Assembly (NCBI GenBank): GCA_024803745.1
Contig: JANJXV010001709.1
Span: 1-64,000, forward strand
DNA: 64,000 nt
DNA from: Megascapheus bottae
Lineage: Eukaryota; Chordata; Mammalia; Rodentia; Geomyidae
Reading direction: 5' to 3'
The first letter of the stretch is position 1. Each line of letters opens with the position of its first letter. Position numbers and translations under genes: made by a program. Of the stretch, positions 1-11,440 are shown one piece after another. The notes beneath the pieces are model-generated. The model worked only from the letters and a program-made list of their open reading frames with translations. It was not told where the DNA came from and made no database searches.

Positions 1-44
1 AATGGAGGTATGAGAAATCAAATTAGAGGGGTGTGAAGTCGGAG
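1..44 (+). repeat. HOR core, left-truncated by window edge
   Basis: The window opens on the last two monomers of a core: the ATGAG marker at 10 and TCGGAG ending at 44. The rest of this core must lie to the left of the window. Confidence 0.9.
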
Positions 45-435
45 AAAGGAGGTGTGTGAAGTGATAGAATTGAGGTGGGTGAAGTCATAGAATTGAGGTG
101 TGTGAATTCAGGTTGGAGGTGTGTGAAGACATAGAATGGAGGTGTGTCAACTCAGAAAGGAGGTGTGTGAAGTCATAGAATGGAGGTGAGTGAAGTCATA
201 GAATGGAGGTGTGTGAACTCATAGAATGGAGGTGTATGACGACACAATGGTAGTTTGTGAAGTCATAGAATGGAGGTGTGTGAAGTCACAGAATTGAGGT
301 GTGTGAAGTCAGAATGGAGGTGTGAAGTCATAGAATGGAGGTGGGTGAAGTCATAGAAATTAGGTGTGTGAAGTCATAGAATGGAGGTGTGTGAACTCAT
401 AGAATGGAGGTGTGTGAACTCATAGAATGGAGGTG

Positions 436-447
436 TGTGACGTCACA
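436..447 (+). promoter_or_regulatory. CRE motif TGACGTCA in a 12-bp palindrome (representative)
   Basis: TGTGACGTCACA is a perfect 12-bp palindrome containing the full cAMP-response element bound by CREB/ATF proteins. It results from GAAGTCA changing to GACGTCA in a monomer followed by CAATGG. Further TGACGTCA copies start at 1,625, 2,092, 2,674, 3,097, 3,857, 4,840, 9,589, 58,568 and 62,699, and reading by eye gives roughly fifty in the window. Some are followed by CAGAATGG or CATAG and have only the 8-bp core. Regulatory function is not shown. Confidence 0.45.
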
Positions 448-625
448 ATGGAAGTTTGTGAAGTCATAGAATGGAGGTGTGTGAAGTCACAGAATGGAGG
501 TGTGTGAAGTCATACAATGGAGGTGTGTGATGTCAGAATGGAGGTGTGTGAAGTCACAGAATGGAGGTGTGTGAACTCAGAATGGAGGTGTGTGAAGTCA
601 TAGATGGAGGTGTGTAAAGTCATAG

Positions 626-827
626 TATGGAGATATGTGAAATCATAAAATGGAGTTTTGTGAAGTCACAGAATGGAGTTGTGTGAGTCAGAATTGAGGT
701 GTGTGAAGTCATAGAATATAGATGTGTGAAGTCATAGAATGGAGTTTTCTGAAGTCAACGAAGGGACATTTGTGAAGTCATAGAATGGAGGTATGAGAAA
801 TCAAATTAGAGGGGTGTGAAGTCGGAG
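626..827 (+). repeat. 202-bp HOR core (reference copy)
   Basis: Nine consecutive variant monomers of 23, 23, 20, 23, 23, 23, 23, 20 and 24 bp. In order they carry TATGGAGATATG, GGAGTTTTGTG, the shortened TGTGAGTCAG monomer, AATTGAGG, AATGTAGATG, GGAGTATTGTG (TTTTCTG in this copy), AAGGGAGG, the ATGAGAAATCA marker and the AATTAGAGGGG monomer ending in TCGGAG. Full-length copies start at 626, 2,280, 3,285, 4,045, 5,028, 5,721, 6,463, 7,089, 9,777, 11,675, 12,701, 15,610, 17,642, 18,358, 18,916, 21,683, 23,254, 25,182, 27,242, 27,803, 29,844, 31,093, 31,608, 55,268 and 61,655. In 24 of these 25 the distance from TATGGAG to the ATGAG marker is exactly 167 bp. Confidence 0.93.
684..690 (+). promoter_or_regulatory. 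AP-1/TRE-like heptamer TGAGTCA in HOR core (representative)
   Basis: TGAGTCA is the established AP-1 (Jun/Fos) binding heptamer. It arises in the 20-bp third monomer of the core and lies exactly 109 bp before the ATGAG marker in full copies, for example at 684, 2,338, 3,343, 4,102, 61,713 and, as TGACTCA, 63,915. The match is seen directly. Function is only a possibility, since a seven-base match in satellite DNA can be incidental. Confidence 0.45.
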
Positions 828-2446
828 AATCGAGGTATGTGAACTCATAGAATGGAGGTGGGTGAAGTCATAGAATGGAGGTGTATGAAGTCATAGAATG
901 GAGGTGTGTGAAGTCACTGAATGGACGGGTTTAAAGTCATAAAATGGAGGTGTGTGAAGTCAGAGAATTGAGCTGTTTGAAGTCATATATTGGAGGTGTG
1001 TGAAGTCAAAATGGATGTGTGAAGTCATAGAATGTAGTTGTGTGAAGTCACAGAATGGAGGTGTGTGAAGTCACAGAATGGAGGTGTGTGAACTCAGAAT
1101 GGAGGTGTGTGAAGTCACAGAATGGAGGTTTGTGAAGTCATAGAATGGAAGTTTGTGAAGTCATAGAATGGACGTGTGTGAAGTGAGAATGGAGGTGTGT
1201 GAAGTCACAGAATGGAGGTTTGTGAAGTCATAGATGGAGGTGTGTGAGGTCATAGAATGGAGGTTTCTGAAGTAAGAATGAAGGTGTGTGAAGTCATAGA
1301 ATGGAGGTGTGTGAAGTCATTGAATGGAGGTGTGTGAAGTCACTGAATGGAAGTGTGTGAAGTCAGAATGGAGGTGTGAAGTCATAGAATGAACCTGGGT
1401 GAAGTCATAGAAAGGAGGTGTGGGAAGTCATAGAATGGAGGAGTGTGAAGTCATAGAGTGGAGGTGAGTGAAGTCACAGATTTGAGGTCTGTGAAGTCAT
1501 AGATTGGACGTGTGTGATGTCAGAATGGAGGTGTGCGAAGTCATAGAATAGAGGTTTTGAAGTCAGAATGGAGGTGTGTGAAGTCAAAGAATGGAGGTGT
1601 GGGAACTCATAGAATGGAGGTGTGTGACGTCACAATGGAAGTGTGTGAAGTCACAGAATGGAGGTGTGTGAATTCATACAATGGAGGTGTGTGAAGTCAG
1701 AATGGAATTTTGTGAAGTCACAGAATTGAGCTGTGTGAATTCAGAATGGAGGTGTGTGAAGTCATAGAATGGAGGTGTTTAAAGTCAGAATGGAGGTGTG
1801 TGAACTCATAAAAGGGAGGTGTGTGTAGTCACAATGGAGGTGTGTGAAGTCATAGAATGGAGGTGTGTGAAGTCACAGAACGGAGGTGTGTGAAGTCATA
1901 GAATGGAGGTGTGTGAAGTCATGGAATGGGTGTTTGTGAAGTAAGAATGAAGTTGTGTGAAGTCATAGAATGGAGGTTTGTGAAGTCAGAATATAGGAGT
2001 TCGAAGTCATAGAATAGAGGTGTATGACGTCAGAATGGAGGTGTGTGAAGTCATAGAATGGAGGTGTGTGAACTCATAGAATGGAGGTGTGTGACGTCAC
2101 AATTGTAGTTTGTGAAGTCATAGAATGGAGGTGTGTGAAGTCACAGAATGGAGGTGTGTGAAGTCATACAATGGAGGTGTGTGAAGTCAGAATGGAGGTG
2201 TGTGAAGTCACAGAATGGAGGTGTGTGAACTGAGAATGGAGGTGTGTGCAATCATAGATGGAGGTGTGTGAAGTCATAGTATGGAGATATGTGAAATCAT
2301 AGAATGGAGTTTTCTGAATTCACAGAATGGAGTTGTGTGAGTCAGAATTGAGGTATTTGAAGTCATAGAATGTAGATGTGTGAAGTCATAGAATGGAGTA
2401 CTGTGAAGTCACCGAAGGGAGGTTTGTGAAGTCATAGAATGGAGGT

Positions 2447-5400
2447 ATGAGAAATCAAATTAGAGGGGTGTGAAGTCGGAGAATGGAGGTGTGTGAAGTC
2501 ATAGAATTGAGGTGGGTGAAGTCATAGAATGGAGGTGTATGAATTCAGATTGGAGGTATGTGAAGTCATAGAATGGAGGTGTGTCAACTCAGAAAGGAGG
2601 TGTGTGAAGTCATAGAATGGAGGTGAGTGAAGTCATAAAATGGAGGTGTGTGAACACATAGAATGGAGGTCTGTGACGTCACAATGGAAGTTTGTGAAGT
2701 CATAGAATGGAGGTGTGTGAAGTCACAGAATGGAGGTGTGTGAAGTCAGAATGGAGGTGTGAAGTCATAGAATGGAGGTGTGTGAAGTCACAATGCAGGT
2801 GTGTGAACTCATAGAATGGAGGAGTGTGAAGTCACAATGTAGGTGTGTGAAGTCATAGAATGGAGGTGGGTGAAGTCATAGAATGGAGGTGTGTGAAGTC
2901 ACAGAATGGAGGTGTGTGAAGTCATAGAATGGAGGTGTGTGAAGTCACAGAATGGAGGTTTGTGAAGTCATAGAATGGAGGTGTGTGAAGTCAGAATGTA
3001 GGTGTACGAAGTCGTAGAATAGAGGTGTGTGAAGTCAGAATGGAGGTGTGTGAAGTCATAGAATGGAGGTGTGTGCACTCATAGAATGCAGGTGTGTGAC
3101 GTCACAATGGAAGTTTGTGAAGTCATAGAATGGAGGTGTGTGAAGTCACAGAAGGGAGGTGTGTGAAGTCATACAATGGAGGTGTGTGAAGTAAGAATGG
3201 AGGTGTGTGAAGTCAAAGAATGGAGGTGTGTGAACTCAGAATGGCGGTGTGTGAAGTAATAGATGGAGGTGTGTGAAGTCATAGTATGGAGATATGTGAA
3301 ATCATAGAATGGAGTTTTGTGAAGTCACAGAATGGAGTTGTGTGAGTCAGAATTGAGGTGTGTGAAGTCATAGAATGTAGATGTGTGAAGTCATAGAATG
3401 GAGTATTGTGAAGTCACCGAAGGGAGGTTTGTGAAGTCATAGAATGGAGGTATGAGAAATCAAATTAGAGGGGTGTGAAGTCGGAGAATGGAGGTGTGTG
3501 AAGTGATAGAGTTGAGGTGGGTGAAGTCATAGAATGGAGGTGTGTGAATTCAGGTTGGAGGTGTGTGAAGTCATAGAATGGAGGTGTGTCAACTCAGAAA
3601 GGAGGTGAGTGAAGTCATAGAATGGAGGTGAGTGAAGTCATAGAATGGAGGTGTGTGAACTCATAGAATGGAGGTGTATGAAGACACAATGGTAGTTTGT
3701 GAAGTCATAGAATGGAGGTGTGTGAAGTCACAGAATTGAGGTGTGTGAAGTCAGAATGGATGTGTGAAATCATAGAATGGAGGTGGGTGAAGTCATAGAA
3801 ATTAGGTGAGTGAAGTCATAGAATGGAGGTGTGTGAACTCATAGAATGGAGGTGTGTGACGTCACAATGGAAGTTTGTGAAGTCATAGAATGGAGGTGTG
3901 TGAAGTCACAGAATGGAGGTGTGTGAAGTCATACAATGGAGGTGTGTGAAGTCAGAATGGAGGTCTGTGAAGTCACAGAATGGAGGTGTGTGAACTCAGA
4001 ATGGAGGTGTGTGAAGTCATAGATGGAGGTGTGTAAAGTCATAGTATGGAGATATGTGAAATCATAGAATGGAGTTTGTGAAGTCACAGAATGGAGTTGT
4101 GTGAGTCAGAATTGAGGTGTGTGAAGTCATAGAATGTAGATGTGTGAAGTCATAGAATGGAGTATTGTGAAGTCACCGAAGGGATGTTTGTGAAGTCATA
4201 GAATGGAGGTATGAGAAATCAAATTAGAGGGGTGTGAAGTCGGAGAATGGAGGTGTGTGAAGTCATAGAATGGAGGTGGGTGAAGTCATAGAGTGGAGGT
4301 GTGTGAATTCAGATTGGAGGTTTGTGAAGTCAGAGAATAGAGGTGTGTCAACTCAGAAAGGAGGTGTTTGAAATCATAGAATGGAGGTGAGTGAAGCCAT
4401 AGAATGGAGGTGTGTGAAATCATAGAATGGAGGTGTGAGAAGTCACAGAATTTAGGTGTGTGAAGTCAGAATGGAGGTGTGTGAGGTCAGAATGGAGGTG
4501 TTTGAAGTCATAGAATGGAGGTGTGTGAAGTCACAATGCAGGTGTGTGAACTCATAGAATGGAGGAGTGTGAAGTCACAATGTAGGTGTGTGAAGTCATA
4601 GAATGGAAGTGGGTGAAGTCATAGAATGGAGGTGTGTGAAGTCACAGAATGGAGGTGTGTGAAGTCATAGAATGGAGGTGTGTGAAGTCACAGAATGGAT
4701 GTGTGTGAAGTCATAGAATGGAGGTGTGTGAAGTCAGAATGTGGGTGTACGAAGTCGTAGAATAGAGGTCTGTGAAGTCAGAATGGAGGTGTGTGAAGTC
4801 ATAGAATGGAGGTGTGTGCACTCATAGAATGCAGGTGTGTGACGTCACAATGGAAGTTTCTGAAGTCATAGAATGGAGGTGTGTGAAGTCACAGAATGGA
4901 GGTGTGTGAAGTCATACAATGGAGGTGTGTGAAGTAAGAATGGAGGTGTGTGAAGTCAAAGAATGGAGGTGTGTGAACTCAGAATGGCGGTGTGTGAAGT
5001 AATAGATGGAGGTGTGTGAAGTCATAGTATGGAGATATGTGAAATCATAGAATGGAGTTTTGTGAAGTCACAGAATGGAGTTGTGTGAGTCAGAATTGAG
5101 GTGTGTGAAGTCATAGAATGAAGATGTGTGAAGTCATAGAATGGAGTATTGTGAAGTCACCGAAGGGAGGTTTGTGAAGTCATAGAATGGAGGTATGAGA
5201 AATCAAATTAGAGGGGTGTGAAGTCGGAGAATGGAGGTGTGTGAAGTGATAGAATTGAGGTGGGTGAAGTCATAGAATGGAGGTGTGTGAATTCAGGTTG
5301 GAGGTGTGTGAAGTCATAGAATGGAGGTGTGTCAACTCAGAAAGGAGGTGTGTGAAGTCATAGAATGGAGGTGAGTGAAGTCATAGAATGGAGGTGTGTG

Positions 5401-5888
5401 AACTCATAGAATGGAGGTGTGTGAAGTCAGAATGGATGTGTGAAATCATAGAATGGAGGTGGGTGAAGTCATAGAAATTAGGTGTGTGAAGTCATAGAAT
5501 GGAGGTGTGTGAACTCATAGAATGGAGGTGTGTGACGTCAAAATGGAAGTTTGTGAAGTCATAGAATGGAGGTGTGTGAAGTCACAGAATGGAGGTGTGT
5601 GAAGTCATACAATGGAGGTGTGTGAACTCAGAATGGAGGTGTGTGAAGTCACAGAATGGAGGTGTGTGAACTCAGAATGGAGGTGTGTGAAGTCATAGAT
5701 GGAGGTGTGTAAAGTCATAGTATGGAGATATGTGAAATCATAGAATGGAGTTTTGTGAAGTCACAGAATGGAGTTGTGTGAGTCAGAATTGAGGTGTGTG
5801 AAGTCATAGAATGTAGATGTGTGAAGTCATAGAATGGAGTTTTCTGAAGTCACCGAAGGGACATTTGTGAAGTCATAGAATGGAGGTA
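2447..5888 (+). repeat. About 1.75-kb dimeric HOR
   Basis: Core markers at 2,447, 3,452, 4,211, 5,195 and 5,888 are separated by 1,005, 759, 984 and 693 bp, alternating long and short. The two-step periods are 1,764, 1,743 and 1,677 bp. The long intervals share the GTGTACGAAGTCGTAG variant (about 3,003 and 4,745), and the short ones share the GAAATTAGG variant. Confidence 0.82.
4045..4245 (+). repeat. HOR core with 1-bp deletion
   Basis: This is the only full core whose TATGGAG-to-marker distance is 166 rather than 167 bp. One T is missing in the second monomer (GGAGTTTGTG instead of GGAGTTTTGTG). The AP-1-like heptamer at 4,102 is intact. Confidence 0.88.
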
Positions 5889-6431
5889 TGAGAAATCAAA
5901 TTAGAGGGGTGTGAAGTCGGAGAATCGAGGTGTGTGAACTCATAAAATGGAGGTGGGTGAAGTCATAGAATGGAGGTGTATGAAGTCATAGAATGGAGTT
6001 GTGTGAAGTCACTGAATGGACGGGTTTAAAGTCATAAAATGGAGGTGTGTGAAGTCAGAGAATTGAGCTGTTTGAAGTCATATATTGGAGGTGTGTGAAG
6101 TCGGAATGGGTGTTTGAAATCATAGAATGTAGGTGTGTGAAGTCATAGAATGGAGGTGTGTGAAGTCACAGAATGGAGGTGTGTGAACTCAGAATGGAGG
6201 TGTGTGAAGTCACAGAATGGAAGTTTGTGAAGTCACAGAATGGAAGTTTGTGAAGTCATAGAATGGACGTGTGTGAAGTCAGAATGGAGGTGTGTGAAGT
6301 CACAGAATGGAGGTTTGTGAAGTCATAGATGGAGGTGTGTGAGGTCATAGAATGGATGTTTCTGAAGTAAGAATGAAGGTGTGTGAAGTCATAGAATGGA
6401 GGTGTGTGAAGTCATTGAATGGAGGTGTGTG
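5186..6431 (+). repeat. 5.1-kb-offset duplication, copy 2
   Basis: Second copy of 1-1,336. At about 6,430 it switches abruptly into a copy of the 2,245-2,700 region (GTGTGCAATCATAG then a core, offset 4,183), giving a clear junction between two source segments. Confidence 0.8.
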
Positions 6432-7325
6432 CAATCATAGATGGAGGTGTGTGAAGTCATAGTATGGAGATATGTGAAATCATAGAATGGAGTTTTGTGA
6501 ATTCACAGAATGGAGTTGTGTGAGTCAGAATTGAGGTGTGTGAAGTCATAGAATGTAGATGTGTGAAGTCATAGAATGGAGTACTGTGAAGTCACCGAAG
6601 GGAGGTTTGTGAAGTAATAGAATGGAGGTATGAGAAATCAAATTAGAGGGGTGTGAAGTCGGAGAATGGAGGTGTGTGAAGTCATAGAATGGAGGTGGGT
6701 GAAGTCATAGAATGGAGGTGTATGAATTCAGATTGGAGGTATGTGAAGTCATAGAATGGAGGTGTGTCAACTCAGAAAGGAGGTGTGTGAAGTCATAGAA
6801 TGGAGGTGAGTGAAGTCATAGAATGGAGGTGTGTGAACACATAGAATGGAGGTCTGTGATGTCACAATGGAAGTTTGTGAAGTCATACAATTGAGGTGTG
6901 TGAAGTCACAGAATGGAGGTGTGTGAAGTCAGAATGGAGGTGTGAAGTCATAGAATGGAGGTGGGTGAAGTCATAGAAATTAGGTGTGTGAAGTCATAGA
7001 ATGGAGGTGTGTGAACTCATAGAATGGAGGTGTGTGACATCACAATGGAATTTTGTGAAGTCATAGATGGAGGTGTGTGAAGTCATAGTATGGAGATATG
7101 TGAAATCATAGAATGGAGTTTTGTGAATTCACAGAATGGAGTTGTGTGAGTCAGAATTGAGGTGTGTGAAGACATAGAATGTAGATGTGTGAAGTCATAG
7201 AATGGAGTATTGTGAAGTCACCGAAGGGATGTTTGTGAAGTCATAGAATGGAGGTATGAGAAATCAAATTAGAGGGGTGTGAAGTCGGAGAATGGAGGTG
7301 TGTGAAGTCATACAATGGAGGTGGG

Positions 7326-7681
7326 TGAAATCATAGAATGGAGTTGTGTGAAGTCACAGTATGGAGGTGCGTGAAGTCATAGAATGAAGCTGTGTGAAGT
7401 GAGAATTGAGGTGTGTGAAGTCACAGAATGGAGGTGTGTGAACTCAGAATGGAGGTGTGTGAAGTCACTGAATGGAGGTGTGTGAAGTCAGAATGGAGGT
7501 GTGTGAAATCATAGAATGGAGTTGTGTGAAGTCACAGTATGGAGGTGCGTGAAGTCATAGAATGAAGCTGTGTGAAGTGAGAATTGAGGTGTGTGAAGTC
7601 ACAGAATGGAGGTGTGTGAACTCAGAATGGAGGTGTGTGAAGTCACTGAATGGAGGTGTGAAGTCATAGAATGGAGGTGTG
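7326..7681 (+). repeat. 178-bp tandem duplication (two copies)
   Basis: A set of about eight monomers is repeated directly, the second copy starting near 7,504. It includes GAGTTGTGTGAAG (7,341 and 7,519), TATGGAGGTGCGTG, AATGAAGCTGTG and a GTGAGAATTGAGG monomer. 178 bp equals five 23-bp plus three 21-bp monomers. Confidence 0.88.
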
Positions 7682-7814
7682 TGAAGTCATAGAATGGAGG
7701 TGTGTGAAGTCATAATGGAGGTGTGTGAAGTCACAGAATTGAGGTGTGTGAAGTCACTGAATGGAGGTGTGTGAAGTCACAGAATTTAGGTGTGTGAAGT
7801 CAGAATGGAGGTGT

Positions 7815-8640
7815 GTGAAGTCAGAGAATAGAGGTGTGTCTACTCAGAAAGGAGGTGTTTGAAATCATAGAATGGAGGTGAGTGAAGTCATAGAATGGAG
7901 GTGTGTGAAATCATAGAATGGAGGTGTGAGAAGTCACAGAATTTAGGTGTGTGAAGTCAGAATGGAGGTGTGTGAGGTCAGAATGGAGGTGTTTGAAGTC
8001 ATAGAATGGAGGTGTGTGAAGTCACAATGCAGGTGTGTGAACTCATAGAATGGAGGAGTGTGAAGTCACAATGTAGGTGTGTGAAGTCATAGAATGGAGG
8101 TGTGTGAAGTTATAGAATGGAGGTGTGTGAAGTCACAGAATGGAGGTGTGTGAAGTCATAGAATGGAGGTGTGTGAAGTCACAGAATGGAGGTGTGTGAA
8201 GTCAGAATGGAGGTTTGTGAAGTCATAGAATGGAGGTGTGTGAAGTCACAATGCAGGTGTGTGAACTCATAGAATGGAGGAATGTGAAGTCACAATGTAG
8301 GTGTGTGAAGTCATAGAATGGAGGTGTGTGATGTCATAGAATGGAGGTGTGTGAAGTCACAGAATGGAGGTGTGTGAAGTCATAGAATGGAGGTGTGTGA
8401 AGTCATAGAATGGAGGTGTGTGAAGTTAGAATAGAGGTGTGAAGTCATAGAATGGAGGTGGGTGAAGTCATAGAAATTAGGTGCGGGAAGTCATAGAATG
8501 GAGAAGTGTGAAGTCATAGAGTAGAGGTGAGTGAAGTCAGAGATTCGAGGTCTGTGAAGTCATAGAATGGAGGTGTGTGAAGTCAGAATGTAGGTGTACG
8601 AAGTCGTAGAATAGAGGTGTGTGAAGTCAGAATGGAGGTG
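7815..8640 (+). repeat. 2.75-kb-offset cassette, copy 1 (contains 224-bp pair)
   Basis: This matches about 10,570-11,440 with offset 2,755, rising to 2,798 after small indels. It contains two CAATGCAGG marks 224 bp apart (8,025 and 8,249), each followed by a CAATGTAGG monomer. Confidence 0.8.
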
Positions 8641-9776
8641 TGTGAACCCAGAATGGAGGAGTGTGAAGTCATAGATGGAGGTGTGTGAAGTCAGAGAATG
8701 GAAGTGTGTGAAGTCATAGAATGGAGGTGTGTGAAGTCACAGAATGGGCGGTATGAAGTCATAGAATAGAGGTGTGTGAAGTCACAGAATTGAGGTGTTT
8801 GAAGTCATATATTGGAGGTGTGTGAAATCAAAATGGATGTGTGAAGTCATAGAATGGAGATGTGTGAACTCATAGAATGAGGGTGTGTGAGGCCATAGAA
8901 TGGAGGTGTGTGAAGTCACAGAATGGATGTGTGTGAAGTCATAGAATGGAGGTGTGTGAAGTCATAGAATGGCAGTGTGTGAAGTCACAGATTGGAGCTG
9001 TGTGAAGTCACAGAATCGAGGTGTGAGAAGTCACAGAATGGAGGTGTGTGAAGTCACAATGGAGGTGTGTGAAGTCATAGAATGCAGGTGTGTGAAGTTA
9101 GAATCGAGGTGTGAAGTCATTGAGTGGAGGTGGATGAAGAAATAGAACTTAGGTGTGGGAAGTCATAGAATCGAGAAGTGTGAAGTCACAGACTAGAGGT
9201 GAGTGAAGTCACAGACTCGAGATCTGTGAAGTCATAGAATGGAGGTGTGTGAAGTCATAGAATGGAGTATTGTGACGGCACAGAAAGGAGGTTTGTGAAG
9301 TCATAGAATGGAGGTGTGTGAAGTCAGAATGGAGGTGTGTGAAGTCATAGAATGGAGGTGGATGAAGTCATAGAAATTAGGTGTGGGAAGTCATAGAATG
9401 GAGAAGTGTGAAGTCATAGAGTGGAGGTGAGTGAAGTCACAGATTCGAGGTCTGTGAAGTCATAGAATGGAGGTGTGTGAAGTCAGAATGTAGGTGTTCG
9501 AAGTCATAGAATAGAGGTGTGTGACGTCAGAATGGAGGTGTGTGAAGTCATAGAATGGAGGTGTGTGAACTCATAGAATGGAGGTGTGTGACGTCACAAT
9601 GGTAGTTTGTGAAGTCATAGAATGGAGGTGTGTGAAGTCACAGAATGGAGGTGTGGGAAGTCATACAATGGAGATGTGTGAAGTCAGAATGGAGGTGTGT
9701 GAAGTCACAGAATGGAGGTGTGTGAACTCAGAATGGAGGTGTGTGCAATCAAAGATGGAGGTGTGTGAAGTCATAG

Positions 9777-9978
9777 TATGGAGATATGTGAAATCATAGA
9801 ATGGAGTTTTGTGAATTCACAGAATGGAGTTGTGTGAGTGAGAATTGAGGTGTGTGAAGTCATAGAATGTAGATGTGTGAAGTCATAGAATGGAGTACTG
9901 TGAAGTCACCGAAGGGAGGTTTGTGAAGTCATAGAATGGAGGTATGAGAAATCAAATTAGAGGGGTGTGAAGTCGGAG
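9777..9978 (+). repeat. HOR core with broken AP-1 heptamer
   Basis: Length and monomer order are normal, but the third monomer reads TGAGTGA instead of TGAGTCA at 9,835. It is the only full copy in which I see the heptamer lost. Monomer 2 also carries GTGAATTCAC rather than GTGAAGTCAC, a variant shared with some neighbouring cores. Confidence 0.85.
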
Positions 9979-10335
9979 AATGGAGGTGTGTGAAGTCATA
10001 GAATTGTGGTGGGTGAAGTCATAGAATGGAGGTGTATGAATTCAGATTGGAGGTATGTGAAGTCATAGAATGGAGGTGTGTCAACTCAGAAAGGAGGTGT
10101 GTGAAGTCATAGAATGGAGGTGAGTGAAGTCATAGAATGGAGGTGTGTGAAGTCTCATAATGGAGGTGTGTGAAGTCAGAATGGAGGTGTGAAGTCATAG
10201 AATGGAGGTGGGTGAAGTCATAGAAATTAGGTGTGTGAAGTCATAGAATGGAGGTGTGTGAACTCATAGAATGGAGGTGTGTGACATCACAATGGAATTT
10301 TGTGAAGTCATAGATGGAGGTGTGTGAAGTCATAG

Positions 10336-10491
10336 TATGGAGATATGTGAAATCATAGAATGGAGTTTTGTGAATTCACAGAATGGAGTTGTGTGAGTCA
10401 GAATTGAGGTGTGTGAAGTCATAGAATGTAGATGTGTGAAGTCATAGAATGGAGGTATGAGAAATCAAATTAGAGGGGTGTGAAGTCGGAG
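10336..10491 (+). repeat. HOR core lacking two monomers
   Basis: The TATGGAG-to-marker distance is 121 bp instead of 167, a loss of exactly 46 bp or two 23-bp monomers. The missing pair is the GGAGTATTGTG monomer and the AAGGGAGG monomer. The deletion is in register, as expected for slippage or unequal exchange between homologous monomers. Confidence 0.87.
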
Positions 10492-10569
10492 AATGGAGTT
10501 GTGTGAAGTCATAAAATTGAGGTGGGTGAAGTCATAGAATGGAGGTGTGTGAATTCAGATTGGAGGTTT

Positions 10570-11440
10570 GTGAAGTCAGAGAATAGAGGTGTGTCAACTC
10601 AGAAAGGAGGTGTTTGAAATCATAGAATGGAGGTGAGTGAAGTCATAGAATGGAGGTGTGTGAAATCATAGAATGGAGGTGTGAGAAGTCACAGAATGTA
10701 GGTGTGTGAAGCCAGAATGGAGGTGTGTGAGGTCAGAATGGAGGTGTTTGAAGTCATAGAATGGAGGTGTGTGAAGTCACAATGCAGGTGTGTGAACTCA
10801 TAGAATGGAGGAGTGTGAAGTCACAATGTAGGTGTGTGAAGTCATAGAATGGAGGTGTGTGAAGTCATAGAATGGAGGTGTGTGAAGTCACAGAATGGAG
10901 GTGTGTGAAGTCATAGAATGGAGGTGTGTGAAGTCACAGAATGGAGGTGTGTGAAGTCAGAATGGAGGTTTGTGAAGTCATAGAATGGAGGTATGTGAAG
11001 TCACAATGCAGGTGTGTGAACTCATAGAATGGAGGAGTGTGAAGTCACAATGTAGGTGTGTGAAGTCATAGAATGGAGGTGTGTGATGTCATAGAATGGA
11101 GGTGTGTGAAGTCACAGAATGGAGGTGTGTGAAGTCATAGAATGGAGGTGTGTGAAGTCACAGAATGGAGGTGTGTGAAGCCAGAATGGAGGTTTGTGAA
11201 GTCATAGAATGGAGGTGTGTGAAGTTAGAATAGAGGTGTGAAGTCATAGAATGGAGGTGGGTGAAGTCATAGAAATTAGGTGCAGAAGTCATAGAATGGA
11301 GAAGTGTGAAGTCATAGAGTGGAGGTGAGTGAAGTCAGAGATTCGAGGTCTGTGAAGTCATAGAATGGAGGTGTGTGAAGTCAGAATGTAGGTGTACGAA
11401 GTCGTAGAATAGCGGTGTGTGAAGTCAGAATGGAGGTGTG
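10570..11440 (+). repeat. 2.75-kb-offset cassette, copy 2 (contains 224-bp pair)
   Basis: Copy of 7,815-8,640. CAATGCAGG marks are at 10,780 and 11,004, again exactly 224 bp apart. The same 224-bp pair also occurs at 13,191/13,415 (the first with CAATACAG) and 15,989/16,213, so the pair was fixed before the larger duplications. Confidence 0.82.

Larger units (their letters stand above)
1..1336 (+). repeat. 5.1-kb-offset duplication, copy 1
   Basis: This stretch matches 5,186-6,431. The offset is 5,185 at the left and 5,095 from about 600 onward, so about 90 bp (roughly four monomers) is missing from the second copy near 5,425. Shared marks are the core (626 and 5,721), the GACGGG variant (924 and 6,019) and the TTTCTGAAGTAAG monomer (about 1,264 and 6,360). 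Confidence 0.82.

Noticed and set aside
9578..9799. 73-codon open frame on the + strand
   Set aside because: It is satellite read through several frame-keeping 21-bp monomers. The product is a repeat of EVCEV-like units, with no start context, no domain and no coding signal.
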